Part shown: positions 17,178 through 24,685 of the stretch, piece after piece
How the letters are laid out: each line of letters begins with the position of its first letter
Numbering within the stretch: position 1 is the stretch's first letter
Assembly: GCA_025463765.1 (NCBI GenBank)
Contig: JAODBC010000039.1
Span: 1 to 64,000, forward strand
Direction of reading: 5' to 3'
Source of the DNA: Subtercola sp.
Lineage (GTDB): Bacteria > Actinomycetota > Actinomycetes > Actinomycetales > Microbacteriaceae
Length of the DNA: 64,000 nucleotides
Position numbers and translations under genes: made by a program
The notes under the pieces: generated by a model
What the model saw: only the letters and a program-made list of their open reading frames with translations
What the model was told of the DNA's origin: nothing
The model's database searches: none

Positions 17178-17744
17178 TCAGCCGCTCAGGTCGGCCAGCG
17201 CCGCAACGATGAGCCGGGCATCCGGTACATCGCGCAAGACGAGCGGATGATCGCTACCCGAGTGAATGGTCACATCACCGCTTCGGAACACCGCCTGCAG
17301 CCCGCGCCGCCGCAGCGTCACGTCGAACCCTCGCCGCAACGACACCTCCTGCCGCTCGCGCACGAAGAGACCTTGCACGGCGATCACCCGACGGGTCGTG
17401 ATGGTATAGCGATGCGCCAGCCAGGAGAGCAACGGGCCGATGAACCCGAACAGCAGGATGGCCGCCGCGACTCCGAGGGCCGTGAGGTTCTGCCACTGTT
17501 CCGGAAAACGGCCGAGCCAGTAGCCGCACGCCACGGCGAGCGCGATGAGAACGATGGTGGGCACGAACATGCGCCTGAGGTGCCGGCGATAGCGCGCCAC
17601 CACCCGCTCGCCGAGCTCGGGGTTGACGAGCGTCATGAACTCGTCGGGCTCGCCGAGATCGCGGGGCAGAGAAGGCTGAGAGGGCAGAGAGGGCTGCTGT
17701 AGCCCGAGCCCGGGTGGCCCGTCGTCGGCAGATCGTCGCGGCAT
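17178..17744 (-). CDS. PH-domain (bPH2) membrane protein
   Basis: A 188-aa protein with a Pro/Gln/Ser-rich N-terminus, two adjacent hydrophobic helices (about residues 58-76 and 86-108) and a C-terminal bacterial PH-like domain (RYTITTRRVIAVQGLFVRER, then EVSLRRGFDVTLRRRG). DUF304/bPH2 proteins of this layout are membrane-associated and of unknown biochemical role. It lies 7 bp downstream of birA on the same strand, and the same pairing exists in mycobacteria (Rv3278c-Rv3279c, as I recall), so it probably shares the birA transcript. Confidence 0.82.
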   Translation of the reverse strand: MPRRSADDGPPGLGLQQPSLPSQPSLPRDLGEPDEFMTLVNPELGERVVARYRRHLRRMFVPTIVLIALAVACGYWLGRFPEQWQNLTALGVAAAILLFGFIGPLLSWLAHRYTITTRRVIAVQGLFVRERQEVSLRRGFDVTLRRRGLQAVFRSGDVTIHSGSDHPLVLRDVPDARLIVAALADLSG

Positions 17745-17751
17745 CGGCGGG

Positions 17752-18552
17752 TCAGTACCTCAGGTGAGTGACGTCGCCGGCCGAAACGGCGAAGGTACCG
17801 GCATCCGCATCCCTCAGCACCACGATTCGGCCGGTGTCGTCGAGCCCCGTGGCAAGCCCCGTGACCACTTCGCCGCCCGGCAGTTCGACCGAAACGTTCT
17901 GACCGATGGTGCTGCAGGCGGCCGTCACCGCGGCTGCGGTACCGCTGGTGACGGCATCGCCCGCGTGCTCGACGAACGCCGTGTACAGCTGCCTGAGCTC
18001 ATGCAGGTAGGCCGACAGAAGGTCGTCAGCCGTGAATCCGGTGCCCCCGGCGAGCGCGAGAGAGGTGGCAGTGGCGACCGGGAGCTCGTCTGCCGTGAGA
18101 AACAGATTCACGCCAGAACCCAGCACGACTCCATTCGCCCCGGGCAACAGCTCGGCGAGAATACCCGAAACCTTCTCCCGGCCGATGAGTACGTCGTTCG
18201 GCCACTTCACCGTCGCGATCGCGTCTGAGCCGGATGCCCCCAGCACAGCGTTGACCGCCCGCGACATGGCCACGCCCCCCACGAGCGGCAGCCAGGCGAG
18301 CGACTCGATCGGCAGCTGGGGCTGCGGGCGCAGCAGAACCGAGATGGCCAGCGACGAACCGGCCGGAGCGCTCCACGCGCGACCGAGCCGGCCCTTGCCT
18401 GCTGTCTGATTGTCGGTGGCCAGCACCGAGAAGTCAGGCCAGTCGTCGGCATCGAGGCCAGTGGCAGCCTCGACCAGCGCCGGGTTCGTCGACGGCGATT
18501 CGGCCAGCCAGTCGAGCCGGGAAGCCTCTGCGGCACTCAACGGAAGGTTCAT
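17752..18552 (-). CDS. birA: Biotin--[acetyl-CoA-carboxylase] ligase
   Basis: A 266-aa monofunctional biotin protein ligase without an N-terminal DNA-binding domain. It activates biotin to biotinyl-AMP and attaches it to the lysine of biotin carboxyl carrier domains, here most likely the AccA protein encoded at 27194. Motifs are STN near residue 20, GKGRLGRAWSAPAG (biotinyl-AMP loop), KWPNDVLIGREKVSGIL and LGSGVNLF. It is divergent from accD, the classic actinobacterial arrangement. A TACGCT box lies seven bases before the ATG. Confidence 0.95.
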   Translation of the reverse strand: MNLPLSAAEASRLDWLAESPSTNPALVEAATGLDADDWPDFSVLATDNQTAGKGRLGRAWSAPAGSSLAISVLLRPQPQLPIESLAWLPLVGGVAMSRAVNAVLGASGSDAIATVKWPNDVLIGREKVSGILAELLPGANGVVLGSGVNLFLTADELPVATATSLALAGGTGFTADDLLSAYLHELRQLYTAFVEHAGDAVTSGTAAAVTAACSTIGQNVSVELPGGEVVTGLATGLDDTGRIVVLRDADAGTFAVSAGDVTHLRY

Positions 18553-18559
18553 ACTTCTG

Positions 18560-18565
18560 AGCGTA
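18560..18565 (-). promoter_or_regulatory. -10 box TACGCT for birA (leaderless)
   Basis: TACGCT on the minus strand is separated by seven bases from the birA ATG. Confidence 0.45.
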
Positions 18566-18648
18566 GAGCGCCTGGGGCAGCGAAACCTCTGGCGACACCG
18601 GCATTATCTGTAGCAAATCATCAACGGAAGGCTGGCAGACCTGGCCGG

Positions 18649-18654
18649 TAGAGT
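18649..18654 (+). promoter_or_regulatory. -10 box TAGAGT for accD (leaderless)
   Basis: TAGAGT ends seven bases before GTG 18662, placing the transcription start at that codon and favouring it over GTG 18653, which overlaps the box. Confidence 0.5.
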
Positions 18655-18661
18655 GAACGGC

Positions 18662-20263
18662 GTGACTGATGAAACACCCTCGGGCCCCGACATGTACACC
18701 ACCGCCGGCAAGCTGACCGACCTGAAGAACCGGTACCACGAGGCGGTCACGCAGAGCGGCGAAGCCGCCGTCGCGAAGCAGCACGCCAAGGGCAAGAAGA
18801 CCGCACGCGAGCGCATCGAGCAGCTGCTCGACCACGGTTCATTCGTCGAGCTCGACGAGTTCGTGCGGCACCGCACGTACGCGTTCGGAATGGAGAAGAA
18901 TCGGCCCTACGGTGACGCGGTCGTCACCGGAACGGGCACCATCCACGGTCGTCAGGTCGCCGTGTACGCCCAAGACTTCACCATCTTCGGCGGGTCGCTC
19001 GGCGAGGTCGCCGGCGAGAAGATCATCAAGGTGATGGATCTGGCGCTGAAGACCGGCGTGCCCATCATCGGCATGCTCGACTCGGGCGGCGCCCGCATTC
19101 AAGAGGGCGTCGTCGCGCTCGGCAAGTACGGCGAGATCTTTCGCCGCAACACGCAGGCCTCCGGCGTCATCCCGCAGATCTCCATCGTGATGGGCCCCGC
19201 AGCCGGCGGGGCGGTGTACTCCCCCGCCCTCACCGACTTCGTGATCATGGTCGACAAGACCAGCCAGATGTTCGTCACCGGGCCCGACGTGATCAAGACC
19301 GTGACCGGCGAAGACGTGGGTATGGAAGAGCTGGGGGGCGCGCTCACCCACAACACGATCTCGGGCGTCTCGCACTACCTGGCGAGCGACGAAGACGACG
19401 CCCTCGACTACGTGCGCACGTTGCTCGGCTACCTGCCCGACAACAACCTCGCCGACCTGCCGGTGTACGAGTCGACCGCCGAGCTCGAGATCACCGACGC
19501 CGACCACAAGCTCAACACGATCATCCCCGACAGCCCCAACCAGCCGTACGACATGCACACGATCATCGAGCACATCGTCGATCACGCCGACTTTCTCGAG
19601 GTTCAGCCGTTGTACGCCCCGAACATCCTCATCGGGTTCGCCCGGGTCGAGGGCCGCTCGGTGGGCATCATCGCGAACCAGCCGAATGCGATGGCCGGAA
19701 CGCTGAACATCGAAGCCGGCGAGAAGGCGGCCCGGTTCGTGCGGTTCTGCGATGCGTTCTCGATTCCGATCGTTACCCTCGTCGATGTGCCCGGTTACCT
19801 GCCCGGCACCGATCAGGAGTGGACCGGGGTCATCCGCCGCGGCGCGAAACTGCTGTACGCGTACGCCGAGGCGACCGTGCCGCTGATCACCGTCATCGTG
19901 CGCAAAGCCTACGGCGGCGCCTACATCGTGATGGGCTCGAAGCAGCTGGGCGCCGACCTCAACCTCGCCTGGCCCACCGCCGAGATCGCCGTCATGGGCG
20001 GGCAGGGTGCGGTGAACATCCTGTACCGCGGCGAGATCAAGCGCGCAGAGGCGGCCGGCGAAGACGTCGCTGCGGTGCGCACAAAGCTCGCGAACGAGTA
20101 CACCTACAACGTGGCGTCGCCGTTTCTCGCGGCCGAGCGCGGCGAGCTCGACGGCGTGATCGAGCCCGCGGCGACCCGCGTCGCCATTGTGAAGGGCCTG
20201 CGGGCGTTGCGCACCAAGCGGGCGTCGCTTCCGGCCAAGAAGCACGGCAACATTCCGCTGTAG
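18662..20263 (+). CDS. accD: Acyl-CoA carboxylase carboxyltransferase (beta) subunit
   Basis: A 533-aa biotin-dependent carboxyltransferase of the propionyl/acetyl-CoA carboxylase beta family (PccB/AccD5 type). It transfers CO2 from carboxybiotin to acetyl- or propionyl-CoA, giving malonyl- or methylmalonyl-CoA. [65 protein letters not shown] and [15 protein letters not shown] are conserved and full length, including the twin oxyanion-hole Gly-Ala/Gly-Gly segments. GTG 18662 is preferred on promoter spacing; GTG 18653 is possible. The partners are accE just downstream and accA at 27194. Acyl-chain preference cannot be settled by eye. Confidence 0.95.
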   Translation: MTDETPSGPDMYTTAGKLTDLKNRYHEAVTQSGEAAVAKQHAKGKKTARERIEQLLDHGSFVELDEFVRHRTYAFGMEKNRPYGDAVVTGTGTIHGRQVAVYAQDFTIFGGSLGEVAGEKIIKVMDLALKTGVPIIGMLDSGGARIQEGVVALGKYGEIFRRNTQASGVIPQISIVMGPAAGGAVYSPALTDFVIMVDKTSQMFVTGPDVIKTVTGEDVGMEELGGALTHNTISGVSHYLASDEDDALDYVRTLLGYLPDNNLADLPVYESTAELEITDADHKLNTIIPDSPNQPYDMHTIIEHIVDHADFLEVQPLYAPNILIGFARVEGRSVGIIANQPNAMAGTLNIEAGEKAARFVRFCDAFSIPIVTLVDVPGYLPGTDQEWTGVIRRGAKLLYAYAEATVPLITVIVRKAYGGAYIVMGSKQLGADLNLAWPTAEIAVMGGQGAVNILYRGEIKRAEAAGEDVAAVRTKLANEYTYNVASPFLAAERGELDGVIEPAATRVAIVKGLRALRTKRASLPAKKHGNIPL

Positions 20264-20306
20264 CCGCCCGCTTCGGGCGACGGATGCCCGCGGGGGCCAC
20301 TCACGG

Positions 20307-20312
20307 TAGGTT
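20307..20312 (+). promoter_or_regulatory. -10 box TAGGTT for accE (leaderless)
   Basis: TAGGTT ends six bases before the accE ATG at 20319, so accE may have its own promoter as well as read-through from accD. Confidence 0.4.
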
Positions 20313-20318
20313 CGACGT

Positions 20319-20543
20319 ATGAGCGACGCCGAAGCCCCCGCCGATAACACGCCCGTCATCGTGACGACAAAGAACGTCACGGCGACAGAGATCGCCGCGG
20401 TGACGGCCGTCGTGCGCGGAATGCTGATCGAAGAGAACGATTCGCTTCGGGTCGAGCAGACCGAACCACCATCACGCTGGCAGCGCAGTCAGCGCTCCAT
20501 GCGGGGTGAGCTGAACCCGGCGACGAATAGTTGGGTTGACTGA
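20319..20543 (+). CDS. accE: Acyl-CoA carboxylase epsilon subunit
   Basis: A 74-aa small subunit that in actinobacteria binds AccA-AccD holoenzymes and raises their activity. KNVTATEIAAVTAVVRGML in the middle and SRWQRSQRSMRGELNPATNS at the end are the recognisable features; the C-terminal Arg-rich Trp motif is family-typical. It lies 55 bp after accD. In M. tuberculosis maf follows directly, but here about 5.7 kb of other genes intervenes. Its stop codon overlaps the -35 of the next promoter. Confidence 0.88.
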   Translation: MSDAEAPADNTPVIVTTKNVTATEIAAVTAVVRGMLIEENDSLRVEQTEPPSRWQRSQRSMRGELNPATNSWVD

Positions 20544-20566
20544 AAGACACGATGTGTCAGTATGGT
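20536..20566 (+). promoter_or_regulatory. Sigma-70-type promoter with palindromic spacer
   Basis: TTGACT (20536-20541) and TATGGT (20561-20566) form a -35/-10 pair with a 19-base spacer upstream of the secreted-protein gene. The spacer contains a perfect inverted repeat GACAC-GAT-GTGTC (20546-20558), a good candidate operator. The -35 overlaps the accE stop codon. Confidence 0.5.
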
Positions 20567-20596
20567 TCTTTACTGAGGGATATTCAGTTAAGAGAA

Positions 20597-21145
20597 ATGA
20601 GAATCATGCGAATCACGAAGTCACGCCTCGCTGCGACCGCCCTCGCGGCGGCGTTCATCGTCGGGCCGGCAATTCTGGTCGGAGCAACGGGTGCGAGCGC
20701 GCAACCGATGTGCACCCCTGGCGAAGATGTGCCGGCCTGCGTGCACCACGCGCCGACGCCGCCGACACCTCCGGCATCGCTGACCGAGACGGTGTATGCG
20801 ACGCCGAACACGCCGAACCGGTTCGACGTGCAGATTGCTAGTCACGCTCCGGTGACGGGTTACAACGAAGGCGATACGACCCGTTACAACGCCTTCGTGC
20901 GATGCGAGAACGGGTACTCGGCGAACGGCGCCCTGGTCTACACGTTAGACAACCGGGTTCCAGGCGAGGTCGGCGTCGCGGGAGACCTGGTGTGGAGCGT
21001 CGAAGCGCCCGCAGGCGCCGCAGCCGGGGCCTGCACGATCACGACGTACGACGTCGCTTCGCTGCGCCTGCATCACGCTGCACAGACGCTCGTCATCGAT
21101 CCGACATCGGGCACGTCGGACTGGTGGGTGACGTTCACGGGGTAA
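20597..21145 (+). CDS. Small secreted protein of unknown function
   Basis: A 182-aa exported protein. ATG 20597 (MRIMRITKSR) or ATG 20606 are possible starts; the longer in-frame start at 20552 lies inside the promoter and is rejected. A clear signal peptide (basic ITKSR, then Ala/Val/Gly-rich core) is probably cleaved after ASA near residue 36. The mature part has two N-terminal cysteines (MCTPGEDVPACVHH), a Pro-rich linker (APTPPTPPAS), and a beta-rich domain with two more cysteines (FVRCENGY, GACTITTYD), suggesting disulfides outside the cell. It ends DWWVTFTG. No family is recognised. It has its own promoter and is followed by the hairpin array. Confidence 0.7.
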   Translation: MRIMRITKSRLAATALAAAFIVGPAILVGATGASAQPMCTPGEDVPACVHHAPTPPTPPASLTETVYATPNTPNRFDVQIASHAPVTGYNEGDTTRYNAFVRCENGYSANGALVYTLDNRVPGEVGVAGDLVWSVEAPAGAAAGACTITTYDVASLRLHHAAQTLVIDPTSGTSDWWVTFTG

Positions 21146-21180
21146 GGCTGCATCTGCGGGGGGCTCGGAAGAGATCTGCG

Positions 21181-21340
21181 TCCCCCGCTGTGTGTATTGC
21201 TTTGGGGGACACTGCGTGTCCCCCGCTGCGCCAATGCTTTGGGGGACACTACGTGTCCCCCGCTGCGTGTACTGCTTTGGGGGACACTTCGTGCCCCCCA
21301 CTGTGTTTACTGCTTTGGGGGACACTGCGTGTCCCCCAAA
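21181..21340 (+). repeat. Tandem array of 37-38 bp hairpin-forming repeats
   Basis: Units starting TCCCCCGCTG begin at 21181, 21219 and 21256; a variant (CCCCCCACTG) begins at 21294 and a truncated copy at 21332. Periods are 38, 37, 38 and 38 bp. Each unit carries CCCCC at one end and CTTTGGGGGACAC at the other, so stems can form within a unit (CCCCC with GGGGG) or between neighbours (GGGGGACAC with GTGTCCCCC around a three-base loop). The result is four to five hairpins in series. There are no unrelated spacers, so it is not a CRISPR array. Confidence 0.85.
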
Positions 21341-21417
21341 GTGCCGACTATTCACGGGCGGCGCAGAGGAGCAGTATTACTAGTGCTAGGTGTCTCTCTT
21401 TGAGTTACATCGCCAAA

Positions 21418-21492
21418 CATTCGCTGTCTAGGGTAAGTGAGCGAATGCTTGGGGGCGAGTCAGGGCGTTATTCGGGTTAGCGCCCTGACTCG
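21418..21492. repeat. Two further hairpins downstream of the array
   Basis: CATTCGCT at about 21418-21425 pairs with AGCGAATG near 21440-21447. A second stem of 12 perfect pairs is formed by CGAGTCAGGGCG (21456-21467) and its inverse at 21481-21492, with a 13-base loop. Together with the array and the terminator at 21502, the whole 21146-21580 gap is filled with potential stem-loops and no ORF worth calling. Confidence 0.65.
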
Positions 21493-21536
21493 AAAAAATA
21501 GCTGGGGGTTGGCGTTTCGCCGGCCCCCAGTTTTTT
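21493..21536. terminator. Bidirectional intrinsic terminator
   Basis: A 13-pair stem (21502-21514 with 21518-21530, two of them G-T wobbles) with a TTT loop is followed by TTTTTT (21531-21536) and preceded by AAAAAA (21493-21500). It is a textbook terminator in both directions, ending the secreted-protein transcript on the plus strand and the kinase operon on the minus strand. Confidence 0.85.
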
Positions 21537-21580
21537 CTTGCCAAGAGCGAGCACCAGCACGACCGGCGCCACCGGCTCTG

Positions 21581-22597
21581 CTATTCACGGCCGATCTCGG
21601 TGAACTGCGATACCTCGTCGTCGGCGGCGTCTGACCCGAGCGCGGCCGCGCTTCCGTCGTCGCTGACCGTCAGCCCGACGACCGTCACGGCCGCAGCGCT
21701 GTCGTCGATACCGGTTCGAACGATCAGCCGATCCGCGTGCGACCGGGCGATCTCGTCGGCGACGCGCGACTGGATGCGCTCCCGGTCGTCGTCGGGCAGA
21801 TCATCCAGGCCGCCGTCGTCGAGCAGAGTGACGTCGATTCCGCGCCGCCTCGCCGCCAGAACCTCGGTTCGAACGTCTTCGTTGAGCAGGTGCCGGCCGC
21901 GAATCTCGTCGCGGATCGCCCCCTCGAGATGCAGGCACTCGCGGCGGTCTTCTGCGCTGAGCCGGCCGGCATTGTCGATGATCTGGTGCAGCATGGGCCC
22001 CGCGACCCGGTTCATCTGGTCGAGCCGGTGACGGCCCTCGGTGAGCTGTGCTTCTTGGGTGGCATGCCACGCCGCGGCCTCGCGCTCGGCCAGGCCGAAG
22101 AGCCGGGCATCCCGAGCCGCACGCGCCATCGCCCGAGCGAGAGCGTGCGCGACGCCCACCCAGACCGCACTGCCGATCACTCCGGTCGTGGTGACCGCCC
22201 CGAGCCCACCCCAGAGATACACGCACACGGCGAGAGCAACGATGCCGAGCCAGGCGATGCCGGGCTGCTGACGCACGGCGGTGATCGTCAGCAGCGTGCC
22301 GACCGCGGCCACCGACCAGGTGGCGTAGCCGTTGAACACCGAGCCGTCGAGCTGCGACAACACCAGAATCGACATCACCAGGCAGACGGCGAAGTTGAGC
22401 GCGGCCATCCAGAGCGGCATGGCCAGCGGGCTGGTGGGCCAGAGACTCATCACCGTGGCCGCCGCGTACAGCACCATCGCCACGATCACCGGCCAGATGG
22501 AATCGGGGTATTGCATGGAGTTGAACGCCAACACCAAGTGGTAGAGCGAGAACAGGGCGGCCAGAACCGTGACGATGGCGCGGGGCGGTGAAATCAC
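21581..22597 (-). CDS. Membrane protein with degenerate histidine-kinase-like cytoplasmic region
   Basis: A 338-aa protein beginning with GTG 22597 (VISPPRAIVTVLAALFS), which overlaps the kinase stop as GTGA. Five to six hydrophobic helices occupy residues 5-165. A helical cytoplasmic segment (RHRLDQMNRVAGPMLHQIID, then LEGAIRDEIRGRHLLNEDVR) resembles the dimerisation helices of NarL-type kinases. The tail (LLDDGGLDDLPDDDRE, HADRLIVRTGIDDS) has no N, G1 or G2 boxes of an ATP-binding domain. It is the last gene of a response regulator-kinase-membrane protein operon. It probably senses a signal or modulates the kinase rather than phosphorylating; this is inferred from the missing catalytic motifs. 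Confidence 0.75.
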   Translation of the reverse strand: MISPPRAIVTVLAALFSLYHLVLAFNSMQYPDSIWPVIVAMVLYAAATVMSLWPTSPLAMPLWMAALNFAVCLVMSILVLSQLDGSVFNGYATWSVAAVGTLLTITAVRQQPGIAWLGIVALAVCVYLWGGLGAVTTTGVIGSAVWVGVAHALARAMARAARDARLFGLAEREAAAWHATQEAQLTEGRHRLDQMNRVAGPMLHQIIDNAGRLSAEDRRECLHLEGAIRDEIRGRHLLNEDVRTEVLAARRRGIDVTLLDDGGLDDLPDDDRERIQSRVADEIARSHADRLIVRTGIDDSAAAVTVVGLTVSDDGSAAALGSDAADDEVSQFTEIGRE

Positions 22598-23901
22598 GAG
22601 GTGCCCTCCCGCCAGGTGACGATGACCGATGTTCCGCCGCCCGCAAGCGAGTGGATGGCCGCTCCGCCGCCGACCGACTCGACACGTTCGCGAATGGACA
22701 CCCGCAGGCCGAGCCGCTCTCGCGGTACCGCCGAGAGGTCGAAGCCGACGCCCGTGTCAGAGACCTGCACCGTGACCTCGCGGTGGCGCACCGCACCAGA
22801 CGTCGCGTGCACCGAGACGGTTCGCAGCACGCTGTCGCTCATGGTGTCGACGCTCGCGTGCTGCAGGCTGTTGATCAGCGCCTGCACCGTCGCCGAGAAC
22901 AGCGCGTCGGCTACGGCGCCCGGCACGGGGCGGGCGTCGAGCGGCTCGACCGAGAACGCAACCCGTGGGCTGAGCAGGTGCACCGCCTCCTCGAGTCGCT
23001 GACCGAATTCGGTGAGAGTCACATCGGCGTCGGAATCGAAGGCGTCGGGCGCGAACTGCAACGTCTTCAACGCCGCCTCGGCCGAGCGCACGGCGGCGAT
23101 CCGTTCGGTCTCGGTCTCGGCGCGGGCTGCGGTGATGAGGGTGCTGAGCACGGAGTCGTGCACGAGAGCATCCATTCTCGTTCGTTCGACCTCGGCTGCC
23201 TGGTTGCCGACCGCGCGCGCGTACTGGTGCATGGCCGTCGATTGGGCGTCGTCGACCCGGCCGGCCGCGCGACGCAGGGTAACGACGAGCATCACCATGA
23301 ACGCGCCGATCAGCAGCACGTAGACCGCGTCGAGCAGCGCCCCCTTCAGGTCGCCGGCCCCGCCGGAGGGCTGGATGTGGATGACGACGTAGACGCTGGT
23401 GACGACCACGATGTAGGCCGCCGCCCACCACACGGGCAGGGCGATCGCGGCGTAGGCCATCGCCACGGCGATCAGCGACCACAGCCAGGGCTGGGTGCCC
23501 TTCGCTGCAGTGAGATTGACGACACACAGCGGCCAGGCGATGAAAGCCGCCAGGTACAGCCCGCAGAAGATCAGCATTGCGGTGCGCACGAAGCGCTGTG
23601 CGATCGCGGCGACCACGACAAGAAGCAGAGCCCCGAGGGCCACGATCGACTCGGTGTTGAGCCAGTCAGCGCCCACGTACCTCGACGAACCGGTGACGAC
23701 GGGGATGGCCTGCAGCGAGAGCAGCAGCCCGAAGACCGCGGCCGCTCGGGTCATCACCCGTTCCACGGTCGAGCGGCTGAGCGCGCCGCGCAGGCGGCTG
23801 AGCGTCGATTCGAGGTCGGCGGCTGCGCCAGGCTCCGCCGCCGTTGCCGGGCGTTGTGTCTCGGCACCCGAGGGCGCGAAGCTCGACGGGTTCTGCGACA
23901 C
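22594..23901 (-). CDS. NarL-type sensor histidine kinase
   Basis: A 435-aa membrane kinase. GTG 23901 (VSQNPSSFAPSG), two bases after the response regulator stop, is preferred over the much longer frame to 24180, which overlaps the regulator gene. Hydrophobic segments lie at about residues 50-200. A HisKA_3-like dimerisation helix contains the phospho-acceptor in RTRMDALVHDSVLSTLI. The C-terminal HATPase has an N-box-like segment (ATVQALINSLQHAS), a G1-like VSDTGVGFDLSAV and a G2-like GGGAAIHSLAGGGTSVIV. It should phosphorylate the adjacent LuxR-type regulator. The stimulus is unknown. Confidence 0.85.
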   Translation of the reverse strand: MSQNPSSFAPSGAETQRPATAAEPGAAADLESTLSRLRGALSRSTVERVMTRAAAVFGLLLSLQAIPVVTGSSRYVGADWLNTESIVALGALLLVVVAAIAQRFVRTAMLIFCGLYLAAFIAWPLCVVNLTAAKGTQPWLWSLIAVAMAYAAIALPVWWAAAYIVVVTSVYVVIHIQPSGGAGDLKGALLDAVYVLLIGAFMVMLVVTLRRAAGRVDDAQSTAMHQYARAVGNQAAEVERTRMDALVHDSVLSTLITAARAETETERIAAVRSAEAALKTLQFAPDAFDSDADVTLTEFGQRLEEAVHLLSPRVAFSVEPLDARPVPGAVADALFSATVQALINSLQHASVDTMSDSVLRTVSVHATSGAVRHREVTVQVSDTGVGFDLSAVPRERLGLRVSIRERVESVGGGAAIHSLAGGGTSVIVTWREGTS

Positions 23902-23903
23902 CG

Positions 23904-24593
23904 CTATTTTCCAGAGCCGTGCGGGTCGTCGATCACGAGAATGCCGTCTTCGACGGCCCGGCGCAGCAGGTCGACCTTGGTCGGGGCGGGTCTGCCCACC
24001 TCCACGTACTTCGCGCGCACCCGGCCGAGATACTCGCGGGCCGTCGACGGGGCGATGCCGAGCTGTTGCGCCACCGCCTTCAGCGGCAGACCGGAGGCGT
24101 ACAGGTGCAGCACGTCTTGCTCGCGGCTTGCGAGTTGTGCGCGGGCGAACTCCTGGTCGGCGTCGATGGCGCTCGCCCATTCGAGGTTGTTCAGCACCTC
24201 GCCGCGAGCGACCGTGGCGATGGCAGCCATCACGATGCGTGTCGCGCTGGTCTTCGGAATGACCCCGGCGGCTCCGGCGGCGAGCGCCTCCCGAATGCTC
24301 GACGTGCGGTCGGCGATGCTGTGGATGAGCACCTCGGCCCCGGTCGCCCTTGCCCGCGTGACGTTGGCGGTGACCGACGACCCGTCGCCCAGACTCAGAT
24401 CCATGACCACCACGCCAACGGTCTTGTCGCCGAGAGCGTCGAGCAGTTCATCCACTGTGCCGCCGACCGCCACGACGTCGTAACCCGCTTCGAGACAGGC
24501 AGCGCGGATGCCCAGCAGAACCGACTCGTGATCGTCGACGATAGCGACCCGCACACCGAGGTCGGCCGCGGCCGAGCTGTCGTCTTCAGCCAT
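23904..24593 (-). CDS. LuxR/NarL-family response regulator
   Basis: A 229-aa two-domain regulator. The receiver domain (about residues 14-130) has the acidic pair in VAIVDDHESV, the phosphorylatable Asp in VVVMDLSLGDGS, the Ser in IHSIAD and the Lys in VIPKTS. The C-terminal LuxR helix-turn-helix is ASREQDVLHLYASGLPLKAV then IAPSTAREYLGRVRAKY. AGGGGAG lies close upstream of the ATG. It is the first gene of the operon with the kinase and the membrane protein. Targets may include its own promoter; short AGGTT repeats occur upstream near 24615-24630 but are too weak to call. Confidence 0.9.
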   Translation of the reverse strand: MAEDDSSAAADLGVRVAIVDDHESVLLGIRAACLEAGYDVVAVGGTVDELLDALGDKTVGVVVMDLSLGDGSSVTANVTRARATGAEVLIHSIADRTSSIREALAAGAAGVIPKTSATRIVMAAIATVARGEVLNNLEWASAIDADQEFARAQLASREQDVLHLYASGLPLKAVAQQLGIAPSTAREYLGRVRAKYVEVGRPAPTKVDLLRRAVEDGILVIDDPHGSGK

Positions 24594-24685
24594 CGTCGAC
24601 TCCCCTTGCCGGTCAAACCTGTTCGAACCTCACTGCCATCGTATTGGCTTGACGGTCGCCGGGTGCCCCCGCTCGGGTGTCAGGG

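Noticed and set aside
18839-20380. 513-codon minus-strand frame opposite accD
   Set aside because: Antisense of the strongly conserved carboxyltransferase; composition typical of a GC-rich shadow.
21181-21340. Possible CRISPR array
   Set aside because: The repeats are contiguous 37-38 bp units without unrelated spacers, and there are no cas genes.
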